Positions 1 through 7,535 of a stretch of 64,000 nt of DNA are shown here, one piece after another. Made by a program: the position numbers and the translations under genes. The notes under the pieces are model-generated. The model did no database searches, was not told the origin of the DNA, and was given only the letters and a program-made list of their open reading frames with translations. Each line of letters starts with the position of its first letter. Position 1 is the stretch's first letter. Origin of the DNA: Actinomadura coerulea (GTDB lineage: Bacteria; Actinomycetota; Actinomycetes; Streptosporangiales; Streptosporangiaceae); contig NZ_JACHMQ010000001.1 of NCBI RefSeq assembly GCF_014208105.1, positions 3,348,001 through 3,412,000 on the forward strand, in the 5' to 3' direction.

Positions 1-1
1 C

Positions 2-358
2 GGGGTGCTGGCGCTGGGCGCCCTCGGCGGCGCGCCGGGGCTCGCGGCGCTCGCCGCCGGGACGCTGCTGCTGGAGGTCGCGATGCAGTCCGGCATGATC
101 GCGAACCAGGCGCGGATCTTCGCGCTGCGCCCGGACGCCCGCAGCCGCGTCAACACGGCCTACATGACCTGCGCGTTCCTCGGGGGCAGCACCGGCTCGT
201 GGCTCGGCGCGGGCGCCTGCACGCGGTTCGGCTGGACGGCCGTCTGCGCGCTCGTGGCCCTGCTGGCCTGCGCCGCGCTCGCCCGGCACCTGGCGCACCG
301 CCCCGCCCGCGCGGAGCCGCGGGGCAACGGGGAGGCAAAGGCCCCTTCGCGATCATGA
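2..358 (+). CDS. MFS transporter, C-terminal fragment
   Basis: This is the last 118 codons of a membrane transporter whose start lies before the window. The visible part has three hydrophobic stretches (LGAPGLAALAAGTLLLEVA-like, the ACTRFGWTA-adjacent segment and VCALVALLACAALA) separated by short loops. A cytoplasmic loop in the middle contains NQARIFALRPDARSRVNT. That NQ-R-I-x-L-P-x-ARSR-N-T pattern is typical of a loop in the C-terminal half of drug/sugar exporters of the major facilitator superfamily (the YbfB/AraJ-like branch). The protein ends in a short basic, Pro-rich cytoplasmic tail. Substrate cannot be predicted from this fragment. The family call is from the loop motif and the helix pattern. 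Confidence 0.75.
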   Translation, partial: GVLALGALGGAPGLAALAAGTLLLEVAMQSGMIANQARIFALRPDARSRVNTAYMTCAFLGGSTGSWLGAGACTRFGWTAVCALVALLACAALARHLAHRPARAEPRGNGEAKAPSRS

Positions 359-736
359 TTCTTTGCCCGGGGGCCGGTTTACGTGCGCATGACGCGAGGG
401 TACCTAACGCAACGAGATCGTGACGCAGGGTGAACGGCAGGTACTCGGGCGGCAAAGCCCCAGGTGGAACGTTGGGAGGCGGCACATGATCCACATGAAC
501 CGTGGCGAACGGGCGGACCGGGCCGCCTCCGCGCCCCCTTCCCCGCGCGGCCCGGTCCGTACGGCCGAGAACGTTCGCGACGTACCGCGCCGCGGCCGGC
601 CCCGCCCCCCAGCGGGAGCCGCGGAGGGCGGGCACGGCGACACACCTCGGGTCCTCGGCCGTACCGGGCCGGCCCAGCGCCGGCGTCCTCCCCCGGGCCC
701 CGTGCCGCTCGCCCCCGCGGCACCGGCGCCCCCACA

Positions 737-779
737 GGCCGGACCGGCCGCGGCGCGCAGCCGCGCCGCCGGTCCGGCC
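737..779. repeat. strong imperfect hairpin
   Basis: Outer arms GGCCGGACCGGC (737-748) and GCCGGTCCGGCC (768-779) are perfectly complementary over 12 bp. An inner 6-bp stem GGCGCG/CGCGCC (752-757/762-767) continues it after a 3-base bulge, closing on a 4-base loop. There is no T-tract on either side. It lies about 380 bases past the MFS stop, so it may be a factor-independent terminator of the actinomycete type or part of a structured RNA. The pairing is read directly; the role is not known. Confidence 0.55.
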
Positions 780-971
780 GCAGGCATCCGGGCGCCGCGC
801 AGGCGCCCTCTCCCGAGCGCCGGGCGAGCGCCCGCGTCCGGCGCGGCGACGGAAGGAGGTGGGAGCCAGACCCGATTCGAACCGGCGCGCAGCCGGTGAG
901 CTCAGGCGGCCGGTACTCCGTCCGACCCCCGTCCCGGCCGCCTACGCAGTCAGGGATCGCTGCGGAGCAGG

Positions 972-1001
972 GCCCGTGGAGGAGCGACACCCTCCACGGG
1001 C
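972..1001 (-). terminator. hairpin terminator after the MarR-GNAT gene
   Basis: Perfect 11-bp stem GCCCGTGGAGG (972-982) / CCTCCACGGGC (991-1001) with an 8-base loop. It begins five bases past the stop codon of the minus-strand regulator gene. There is no T-run, which is common for actinomycete terminators. Position and stem perfection support the call. Confidence 0.8.
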
Positions 1002-1006
1002 TCCGT

Positions 1007-1930
1007 TCACAGCTTCCTGCGCCAGACCTGCCCGTCCACGACGTCCCCGAAGCGCTCCACCGGGGCCTCCCGCTCCGCCAGGACGAACCCGGCCCGCTCG
1101 TAGAGGCGGTGCGCGGGACGCTGCAGCGCCGTCGTCCACAGCATGATCTCGGCGTAGCCCGCCTCGGCGGCGAAGTCGACGCACGCGGCGACCAGCGCCG
1201 CCCCGACGCCCGTCCCGCGGGCCCGCGGCTCGACGTGCAGCAGCCGTAGCTGCGCGACGTCGTCCTCCCGGCGGACGCAGAACACCGCGCCCAGCCGCTC
1301 CCCGTCCGATTCGGCGATCCAGGCGTTCTCCCGCTCCGGGTCGTGCCCGCGCACGTAGTCGGCGACGACGGAGGCGACCAGGGCCTCGTAGGTGCGGTCC
1401 CAGCCGCACTCCGCGTCGTAGAGGGCGCCGTTGCGCTCCACCACCCAGCCGAGGTCGCCGGGGCGCAGCGGGCGCAGGGCGAAGCCGGCTTCGCGGGGAC
1501 GCTCCCCGAGGACGTCCTGGACGGTGCGCATCGCCGCCAGCAGGCGGCGGCGGTCGCCCGGGGCGAGGCCGTCCAGCAGCTCGCGGATCTCGGCGACGGA
1601 CCGCTCGTCCAGCATGGCGAACACCTCGCGGCCCCGCGCGGTGAGCCGGACGATCTGGCGCCGGGCGTCCCCCGGCGCGCGCTCCCGCGCGACGAGGCCG
1701 TCGGTCTCGAACCGGGCCAGCATCCGGCTGAGGTAGCCGGCGTCGAGGTCGAGGGCGCGGCGCAGGGCCAGCACCTCGCTGTCCTCCCGCTGCGCCAGCT
1801 CGAAGATCACTCTCGCCTCGGTCAGCGAGTACGGGGAGCGGACGAGCCCCTCGCCGAGCACCCCGATGACGCCGGTGTAGAAGCGGTTGAACGCGCGGAC
1901 CGTGCCGACGTCCTCCAGGGTCGCCTCCAT
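1007..1930 (-). CDS. MarR-family regulator fused to GNAT acetyltransferase
   Basis: A 307-residue two-domain protein. Residues 1-145 form a MarR winged helix: SLTEARVIFELAQ, then the recognition region LDLDAGYLSRMLARFETDG and the wing RERAPGDARRQIVRLT. Residues 150-307 are a GNAT acetyltransferase with the acetyl-CoA binding pattern VEPRARGTGVGAALV (R/Q-x-x-G-x-G/A) and a final LYERAGF motif. This MarR-GNAT fusion is a known actinobacterial architecture, but substrates are mostly unknown; acetylation of a small molecule (toxin or antibiotic) sensed by the MarR half is plausible. The ATG at 1930 lies just downstream of a perfect 25-bp palindrome, so the gene is probably autoregulated. A strong hairpin follows the stop. 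Confidence 0.88.
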   Translation of the reverse strand: MEATLEDVGTVRAFNRFYTGVIGVLGEGLVRSPYSLTEARVIFELAQREDSEVLALRRALDLDAGYLSRMLARFETDGLVARERAPGDARRQIVRLTARGREVFAMLDERSVAEIRELLDGLAPGDRRRLLAAMRTVQDVLGERPREAGFALRPLRPGDLGWVVERNGALYDAECGWDRTYEALVASVVADYVRGHDPERENAWIAESDGERLGAVFCVRREDDVAQLRLLHVEPRARGTGVGAALVAACVDFAAEAGYAEIMLWTTALQRPAHRLYERAGFVLAEREAPVERFGDVVDGQVWRRKL

Positions 1931-1940
1931 GCCCGCCTCC

Positions 1941-1965
1941 TAATGTTTGACTCAGTCAAACATTA
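1941..1965. promoter_or_regulatory. perfect palindromic operator of the MarR-GNAT gene
   Basis: Two 11-base arms, TAATGTTTGAC (1941-1951) and GTCAAACATTA (1955-1965), are exactly complementary around a 3-base centre. The AT-rich palindrome stands out in GC-rich DNA, lies 11 bases upstream of the start codon and has the size of a MarR dimer site. Binding by the adjacent protein is inferred from position and family behaviour. Confidence 0.85.
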
Positions 1966-2003
1966 GGCGAGACGGGCGCCGCACACCAGTCCCCCGGGGA
2001 CCG

Positions 2004-2327
2004 TCAGACGCTCGCCTCGGCCTTCGCGGGCGGCAGCTCCCGCGCGTCGCGGACCACCCGGCGCTCGACGAAGAAGGTCATCAGCGGCACCACGCCGCCG
2101 AGGACGATCATGACCATCCGGCTCAGCGGCCAGCCGGTGCGCCGCCACAGGTCGTAGGCGACCACCAGGTAGACCATGTAGAGGAAGCCGTGGACGGGCG
2201 CCACGATGCCCGCGAGCGCCGGCATGTCGGTGGGCCCGTACTTGAGGATCATGCCGATCACCAGCAGCACCAGCAGCGTGCCGACCACCAGCGCCAGGAT
2301 CCGGTACCTGGTCACCGCGCCTTCCAC
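2004..2327 (-). CDS. DUF3817 integral membrane protein
   Basis: A 107-residue membrane protein with three hydrophobic segments: ILALVVGTLLVLLVIGMIL near the start, HGFLYMVYLVVAYDL in the middle (with conserved APVHG just before it) and MVMIVLGGVVPLMTFF near the end. It then has a basic FVERRVVRD sequence. The VHGFLYMVYL and P-F-x-ERR patterns are characteristic of DUF3817, a small actinobacterial membrane family of unknown role. The GTG start at 2327 is chosen because AAAGG lies nine bases upstream; an ATG further upstream would add a Pro-rich extension. It follows the gene at 2402-2758 with a 74-base gap, so the two are probably cotranscribed. Confidence 0.82.
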   Translation of the reverse strand: MEGAVTRYRILALVVGTLLVLLVIGMILKYGPTDMPALAGIVAPVHGFLYMVYLVVAYDLWRRTGWPLSRMVMIVLGGVVPLMTFFVERRVVRDARELPPAKAEASV

Positions 2328-2401
2328 AAGAACAGACCTTTCGTTCGGCGGCCCCTCGGGCGGGGCGGATCCCCCCATGGGCGGGGCGTGCGGGACGCGG
2401 G

Positions 2402-2758
2402 TCAGCCGCGCCCGCGGCTCTCGGAGTTGAGCCGCGCGAGGTAGCGGTTGTACGCCGCGAGGGCGGGGTCCTCTTCCTCCTGCCGGCGGATGATCTCCCG
2501 CTTGACCTCGGCCTCGGCGGGCTCCTCGATGATCCTCGGCGCGGGCCGCACCCCGGCCCGCTCGTCCCGGATCATCTTGACCCACATCACGATCACGAAG
2601 ATCGCGAAGATCGGCCACTCGAAGGTGTAGGCCCAGCTGCGGTCGTTGCCGCCCTGGGCCCGGTCGAACTGCCACCAGCCGAAGCCGAGGAACGCGCCGC
2701 ACAGCACGATCGCGAGCGCGTGGAGCCCGAGCCAGCCGGGGGTGAGGAACCGTCGCAC
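2402..2758 (-). CDS. conserved two-helix membrane protein
   Basis: A 118-residue protein with two predicted transmembrane helices (residues about 8-28, LGLHALAIVLCGAFLGFGWW, and 47-63, EWPIFAIFVIVMWVKM). A charged cytoplasmic tail follows, with an acidic EEPAEAEVKREIIRRQEEE stretch and the ending AAYNRYLARLNS. Proteins of this layout are widespread next to DUF3817 genes in actinomycetes, and no biochemical function is known to me. The GTG start (VRRFLTPGWLGLH) fits the conserved RRFLTPGWL opening; no earlier start gives a sensible N-terminus. The gene is divergent from the SWIM-finger gene at 2855. Confidence 0.75.
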   Translation of the reverse strand: MRRFLTPGWLGLHALAIVLCGAFLGFGWWQFDRAQGGNDRSWAYTFEWPIFAIFVIVMWVKMIRDERAGVRPAPRIIEEPAEAEVKREIIRRQEEEDPALAAYNRYLARLNSESRGRG

Positions 2759-2854
2759 GTCAACGAGCCTACCCCCGGTCCCGCGGCCCCCGACCGCGAC
2801 CCCGGCCCGGCGCGCCGGGCCTGGTTTGTCAGCCCGAAGCCCTACGTTTCCGGC

Positions 2855-4228
2855 ATGGCGAGCAGCACGGTGGCGGCAGGGGCCGCGCAGTCGTACCGGT
2901 ACACGAGGCCGTCCGGGCTGGACGAGGGGCTCCTGGGGCTGTCCACGTCCGGCGGGACGACGAGCAGCGGGCCGCAGGCGCACCCGCACTTCTTCAGCGG
3001 CGCGCTCACGCGGCCGGCGGCCGCGGCGGCCGGCCTGCTCGCGCTGGCCGACGTCGCGCAGACCCGGTACTTCCAGCCGCGGCCCACCTCGTTCCGGGAT
3101 CCGGTCGTCACGTGCAACGGCGACCGGATCCGGATGGAGTCGTTCTCCGCCTGCGGGGGCGTCTACGCGCGGCTGGACGTGCTGGAACCGGCGCTGGACG
3201 GCGAGGTGCACGAGCGCGGCACGACGAACGTGGACGTGAACGGGCCGCTGCGCGAGGCGCTCGCCCGCGTGGGCGGGTCCGATCCGCTGCACCTGGCGGT
3301 CGGCGCCGGGGAGATGGCCGTCACCACGATGGACGGGGCGGTGGTGGAGAAGAAGGTCCCGCTTCCCGACCGCTGGCTCCGCGGCTTCGCCGAGGTCCAG
3401 GTCATCACGGCCGGGTTCGACCCGCGCGGGGAGCTGGGCGGGCCCGACGCGGTGCGGTTCCTGCGGTCCCTGCCGCGCGGGGGGCGCGGACCGCTGTGGG
3501 TCGTCCCCGCGGGCCGGACGCTGCGGGTCGCGGCGCGCCCGTCCCCCGGGGCGGTGTGCCTGGCGGGGCCCGACCGGCTGCGGACGATGCTGCCGCTGCT
3601 CCGCTTCGCGAAGGCGCTGCGCGTCTACGGGCCGCCCGTCGCCGGCGGGAGCGGGCCGGTGTCGAGCGTCTGGGAGCTGGAGCTGCCCGGCATGCGGTAC
3701 GTCCTGACGCTGTCGCCGCAGCACTCGCGCGGCTTCTCCGGGGAGGGCGCCGTGCTGGACGCCGTCTCGACCGACGAGGCGGCGGGGGACGCCGACCTGC
3801 TCGGCGCGCTGCTGTCCTTCGAGCCGCGGGTGGAGCCGGGCCTTCTGGCCGAGCGGTCGGGGCTCCCGCTCGCGCGGACGAAGACGGCGCTGGTGCAGCT
3901 GGGGACGTCCGGCCGCGTCGGCTTCGACACCGCCGAGGCCGCGTTCTTCCACCGGGAACTGCCCTACGACCCGGCGCGGGTGGCCGACCTCAACCCGCGG
4001 CTGCGTTCGGCGCGCGCGCTGGTCGCGGAGGGCGCCGTGCGGTTCACCGCCGAGGACGCGGCGGTCGTCGTGAGCGGCGGCGGCGAGCGCCACGTCCGCT
4101 TCGACGGCGACCGGGCCGCCTGTACGTGCCCGTGGTGGTACGACCATCGGGGCGAGCGCGGTCCCTGCAAGCACGTCCTCGCCGCCAGGATCGTCCGCCG
4201 CGGGGCGAGCGTGGAGGCGGCCCGATGA
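2855..4228 (+). CDS. SWIM zinc-finger protein
   Basis: A 457-residue soluble protein whose C-terminus carries a SWIM zinc finger: CTCPWWYDHRGERGPCKHVLA matches C-x-C-x(n)-C-x-H around residues 426-443. SWIM fingers bind nucleic acid or protein partners. The N-terminal 400 residues have no motif I can name; the opening (MASSTVAAGAAQSYRYTRPS) and an ACGGVYARLDVLEPALDGEVHE block look like the actinobacterial SWIM family whose genes sit beside DUF6493-type genes. The ATG at 2855 is selected because upstream codons in the same frame are Pro-rich noise. The stop overlaps the next start as ATGA, so the two proteins are probably made in fixed ratio and may act together. Confidence 0.85.
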   Translation: MASSTVAAGAAQSYRYTRPSGLDEGLLGLSTSGGTTSSGPQAHPHFFSGALTRPAAAAAGLLALADVAQTRYFQPRPTSFRDPVVTCNGDRIRMESFSACGGVYARLDVLEPALDGEVHERGTTNVDVNGPLREALARVGGSDPLHLAVGAGEMAVTTMDGAVVEKKVPLPDRWLRGFAEVQVITAGFDPRGELGGPDAVRFLRSLPRGGRGPLWVVPAGRTLRVAARPSPGAVCLAGPDRLRTMLPLLRFAKALRVYGPPVAGGSGPVSSVWELELPGMRYVLTLSPQHSRGFSGEGAVLDAVSTDEAAGDADLLGALLSFEPRVEPGLLAERSGLPLARTKTALVQLGTSGRVGFDTAEAAFFHRELPYDPARVADLNPRLRSARALVAEGAVRFTAEDAAVVVSGGGERHVRFDGDRAACTCPWWYDHRGERGPCKHVLAARIVRRGASVEAAR

Positions 4229-6870
4229 GCGCCCGCGGGGACGACCTCCAGAAGGCCCTCGACGCCGGCGACGTGCGGCTGACGGCGCGCCTGGTCGCCG
4301 AACTCGACGACGACGCCCGCCGCGCCGTCGCGAAGGACCTGCCCGACCGCCTGAAGGCGATGCGCGCCGCGGCGCCCCACGGCGCGCTGCCCCACAAGAC
4401 GCTGGAGCCGCTGCTGGTCGCCGGTGCCGGCACGGTCGGCGGACCGGCTGCCGCGGCCGCGTGGCTCTGTCGCCGCGAGCTGCGCCTGTGGTGGACGCAG
4501 AACGGCCACGCCCAGACCTGCGCGGCGCTGTGCGCGGTCACGTCCGCGCACCCCGACGAATGGCGCGCCGACGTCGCCCACCGCGTCGCCGCCCGGATCC
4601 GCGTCTCCGAAGGCGAGTCGATTCTGTGGCACATGGCGGCGGCGCTGGCCGAGTCGGCCGGGACGGTCCCGGATTCGGACGGCTTCGTGGTCGGCTGGGT
4701 GACCGAGCGCGACCTCCCCGGCGCCGACGACCCGTTCCTGGACGCACTCGTCCCGAAGCTGTTCGAGGTGAACGCGGTGGGCGGCGCCCTCGCCGAGGAT
4801 GAGGCGAGTCCCCAGTGGAAGAGCGTCCGGAAGGGCACCTGGGCCGGCGCCCTCTCCGGCATGGCCGCGACCGGGCGGCTCGACCGCGCGCTCCTGCTCG
4901 ACGGCTGCGTCCGCCGCTTCCTGCGCGGCGGCACCGTCCGCGACCTGCGCTGGTTCATCGCGCTGCACGACGCGCTGGAGCCCACCGAGGAGGACACGGC
5001 CGCCCGCGCGCGCGACTACGTCCGCCTGCTCCCCGCCGCGCCCTCGACCGTCGCCGGCCTCGCCCTGCGCCAGGTCCGCCGCGTCGACGACGGGGGCGGG
5101 CTCGACGCGGCGCTGTTCGACGAGGCCGCGGACGCGGTGCTGTTCCGGCCCGAGAAGAAGCTCGTCCAGGCCGCGCTGACGTGGCTCGACCGCACGGCCC
5201 GCAAGCGCGACCGGGTCGACGCCACGCTGCGCGCCGTCACGGCCGTCTTCGGCTCCGACGCGCTCGACCTGCGCGAACGGGCCGTCGCCGTGGCGGCCAG
5301 GCACGCGGGCCACGCGGGCGGCGCCGTCCGCGAGGAGGTGCGCGCCGCCGCCCGCGACCTGCCCGCCGTCCTGCGCGAGCCCGTCGCGGCGGCGTTCGGC
5401 GCGGTCGAGGCCGCCGCCGCTCCCGAGCCGCTTCCGGGCCCGCCGCCCTTCACCCCGCGCGAGGCTCCCGCCGCGATAGGCACCCTCGGCGAGCTGGCCG
5501 AGGAGTTCGCGGTCCTGCTGCGCGCCGACGAGGAGTGGCGCACGTCCGAACGCTTCCTGGCCGCGCTCGTCGAGTTCGCCTACCGCGACCCGGAGGCGAC
5601 GCGCGCGGCCCTCCGCAAACCCGCCGACGACCTCGCGTCCTGGCTCACGGACGCCGACAGCCATTCCTCCTGGCGCGTCTACATCCGGGAGAGCTGGATA
5701 GAGTTCCCTGTGCAGAGCCTCCTGCGCCCCGCGAAGTCGCATGGCCTCGCCGAAGCACTGGCCTCCCTTCTGAATGGGCGGTCCCGCAAGGCGGGGACGG
5801 TGTTCCACCCGCAGATGGAGCGCTTCCTCACCCTGCGCAGGCACGAGATCGCGTCCGCGGTCGGGAAGGCGCCCGTCCTCCTCGCGACCCCGACCGAGGG
5901 CAGCGGCCACGTCGACCCCGGCGTCCTGGTCGCGCGGCTCGAACGGATCGAGGCGGCGGGCGCCGAACCGGGGCGGGCCGACCTCATGCAGGCGATGCTG
6001 CGCGTGCCCCGCGAGATCGACCCGGCCGCCGCGGCCCGCGCGAGACGGTTGGCGTCCAAGGCCGGCCGAACCCTCGCCGCGTGGCTGGCGGACGGCGGGC
6101 TCACCGACCCCGCCGTCGAATGCGCGGTCCTCGACAAGCCCCTCGCGAGCGTCCGCGGCCGAACGATCCGGCCGCCGACCCGGATCCTGTCCACGGTGGA
6201 CGCCCCCGGCGACTCCGACATCGCCCACCTGTGCGCCTTCCCGGAAGAAGGCTGGACGGACTTCGGGACGGCGGGCATCAGGTCGGCCCAGGCGTTCTGG
6301 CCATCGATCCTGCCGTCCCACCGAGAGGTGGCCGCCGCGCATCTCGTCCCCCACCTGGCGGGCGCGGCCGAGGACGACCTCGGCCAGGGCGCCGTCATGC
6401 TCGACCTGGCCGGGGCCGACGGGCCCACCGGCGCCGCCACCGGGACGCTGCTCGCCTGCGCTCTCGCCCACCGGAGCCAGAACGAGCGCGCGGACGCCGT
6501 CGAGTCGCTGCTCGTCCTCGCCGCCCGGGGCGACCTGCCGGCGGCCGAGACGGGAACGGCGCTCGGACGGCTCGCCGCCCTGAAGCGCCTCACCCTCCCC
6601 CGCGCCGTGAAGGCCCTCACGGCGGCCGCCGACGGCGGCGGGCACGCCGGGGTCTGGGCAATCCTCGCCGCGGCGCTCCCGCACACGCTCCCCGCCCCGG
6701 GCGAGCGCGCCGTGACCGGCGTGCCCGACCTCATCGCCCTGGCGACCCGCCTGGCGGAGACGACCGGCGCCAAGGACGCCGTCCCGGGCCTTGAGGACGT
6801 GGCGGCCCGCGGCGGTTCCAGCCGCCTGGTGAAGGAGTCCGCCCGCCTGCACCGGGCGCTCGCAACGTGA
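4225..6870 (+). CDS. DUF6493-like large helical protein coupled to the SWIM gene
   Basis: An 881-residue, Ala/Arg/Leu-rich, mostly helical protein with no transmembrane segment and no catalytic motif I can identify. The opening SARGDDLQKALDAGDVRLTARLVAELDDDARRAVAK and later blocks such as WLCRRELRLWW and HRSQNERADAVESLLVLAARGDL suggest repeated alpha-helical pairs (HEAT/ARM-like). Its tight linkage to a SWIM protein matches the family annotated as DUF6493, but I assign this from context and general look rather than a motif. The start is the ATGA overlap with the SWIM gene. Role unknown; partnership with the SWIM protein is the main clue. Confidence 0.7.
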   Translation: MSARGDDLQKALDAGDVRLTARLVAELDDDARRAVAKDLPDRLKAMRAAAPHGALPHKTLEPLLVAGAGTVGGPAAAAAWLCRRELRLWWTQNGHAQTCAALCAVTSAHPDEWRADVAHRVAARIRVSEGESILWHMAAALAESAGTVPDSDGFVVGWVTERDLPGADDPFLDALVPKLFEVNAVGGALAEDEASPQWKSVRKGTWAGALSGMAATGRLDRALLLDGCVRRFLRGGTVRDLRWFIALHDALEPTEEDTAARARDYVRLLPAAPSTVAGLALRQVRRVDDGGGLDAALFDEAADAVLFRPEKKLVQAALTWLDRTARKRDRVDATLRAVTAVFGSDALDLRERAVAVAARHAGHAGGAVREEVRAAARDLPAVLREPVAAAFGAVEAAAAPEPLPGPPPFTPREAPAAIGTLGELAEEFAVLLRADEEWRTSERFLAALVEFAYRDPEATRAALRKPADDLASWLTDADSHSSWRVYIRESWIEFPVQSLLRPAKSHGLAEALASLLNGRSRKAGTVFHPQMERFLTLRRHEIASAVGKAPVLLATPTEGSGHVDPGVLVARLERIEAAGAEPGRADLMQAMLRVPREIDPAAAARARRLASKAGRTLAAWLADGGLTDPAVECAVLDKPLASVRGRTIRPPTRILSTVDAPGDSDIAHLCAFPEEGWTDFGTAGIRSAQAFWPSILPSHREVAAAHLVPHLAGAAEDDLGQGAVMLDLAGADGPTGAATGTLLACALAHRSQNERADAVESLLVLAARGDLPAAETGTALGRLAALKRLTLPRAVKALTAAADGGGHAGVWAILAAALPHTLPAPGERAVTGVPDLIALATRLAETTGAKDAVPGLEDVAARGGSSRLVKESARLHRALAT

Positions 6871-6900
6871 GGGCCCGCGGCGGTGTTGACCGTGATACCG

Positions 6901-6922
6901 GAACCGGCGGAGGTGCCGGTTC
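6901..6922. repeat. inverted repeat upstream of ogt
   Basis: Arms GAACCGGC (6901-6908) and GCCGGTTC (6915-6922) are perfectly complementary around GGAGGT. It lies in the 91-base gap between the DUF6493-like gene and ogt, 39 bases before the latter. It could terminate the upstream pair or act as an operator; there is no T-tract. Confidence 0.5.
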
Positions 6923-6961
6923 GATATGGGACGCTGAGCCAGGCGGAAGGAGCGCTGAACG

Positions 6962-7504
6962 ATGACCGGGACCCTGGCGTTCGGCACGGTCGACACCGTG
7001 CTCGGCCGCCTGCTCGTCGGCGAGACCGAGACGGGGGTCGTCTCGCTGCACTTCCACGACACCCCCGCCGCGCGCGCCCGCACCGCCAAGGCGACCGGGC
7101 TGACCGTCGTGGACGCCCCCGCCCGCCTCGCCCCCGCGCTGGCGGCCCTGCGGGACTACTTCACCGGCGACCTGAAGCACTTCGAGCTGCCCATCGACTG
7201 GCGGCTCACGTCCGACGTCCAGCGCCAGGTGCTCTCGACGCTGTACGAGACCGTCCCCTACGGGCAGGTCCTCACCTACGGCGACCTGGGAGAGCGCAGC
7301 GGCACCGGCGTCCACGCCCAGGTCATCGGCCAGGTGATGGGCAGCAACCCGATCCCTCTGATCGTCCCCTGCCACCGCGTCGTCGCCTCGAACGGGCTCG
7401 GCGGCTACAGCGGGGGCTCCGGCGTCGAGGTCAAGCGCTGGCTCCTCACCCTCGAAGGCTCCGTCCCCGCCACCCTCGACTGGGACATCGACCGGGGGCC
7501 GTGA
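6962..7504 (+). CDS. ogt: methylated-DNA--protein-cysteine methyltransferase
   Basis: A 180-residue suicide DNA repair protein that transfers the methyl group from O6-methylguanine to its own cysteine. The active site PCHRVV is present (Cys near residue 138). The DNA-binding helix region before it, VLTYGDLGERSGTGVHAQVIGQVMGSNP, has the family pattern with the arginine-finger position changed to H-A-Q. The protein ends GGYSGGSGVEVKRWLLTLEG, as usual for Ogt. The start follows GGCGGAAGGAG nine bases upstream. The gene stands alone between a hairpin and the convergent SDR gene; the AidB-like gene at 51 kb is the other alkylation-related gene in the window. Confidence 0.93.
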   Translation: MTGTLAFGTVDTVLGRLLVGETETGVVSLHFHDTPAARARTAKATGLTVVDAPARLAPALAALRDYFTGDLKHFELPIDWRLTSDVQRQVLSTLYETVPYGQVLTYGDLGERSGTGVHAQVIGQVMGSNPIPLIVPCHRVVASNGLGGYSGGSGVEVKRWLLTLEGSVPATLDWDIDRGP

Positions 7505-7535
7505 CCCGCCGGGCCACGCGCCCCCGCGGGCCGCG

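Larger units (their letters stand above)
359..1006. other. long structured intergenic region, no convincing gene
   Basis: About 650 bases separate the MFS gene from the convergent MarR-GNAT gene. An open frame at 486-899 is proline/arginine rich with no recognisable domain and reads like GC-rich noise. The region is full of inverted repeats: a very stable hairpin at 737-779, a 6-bp hairpin (ACCGGC/GCCGGT) near 880-897, a GGCGGCC/GGCCGCC pair near 905-942, and the terminator at 972-1001. A GATTCGAACC string near 873 resembles a minus-strand tRNA T-loop, but no acceptor or anticodon arms fit. Its function is unknown. Confidence 0.5.

Noticed and set aside
486..899. Open frame of 138 codons in the first intergenic region
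   Set aside because: Pro/Arg/Ala-rich with no domain and typical of GC-rich noise; weak ribosome site.
862..900. tRNA-like T-loop (GATTCGAACC) on the minus strand
   Set aside because: The T stem has a mismatch, no matching acceptor strand (GAGCCAG) is found at the right distance and no anticodon arm fits.
2760..4174. Long minus-strand open frame opposite the SWIM gene
   Set aside because: A shadow of the coding strand; only its end (2402-2758) is a real gene.
6895..6930. Promoter-like TTGACC...GATAT before ogt
   Set aside because: The two hexamers are about 30 bases apart, too far for a normal promoter.
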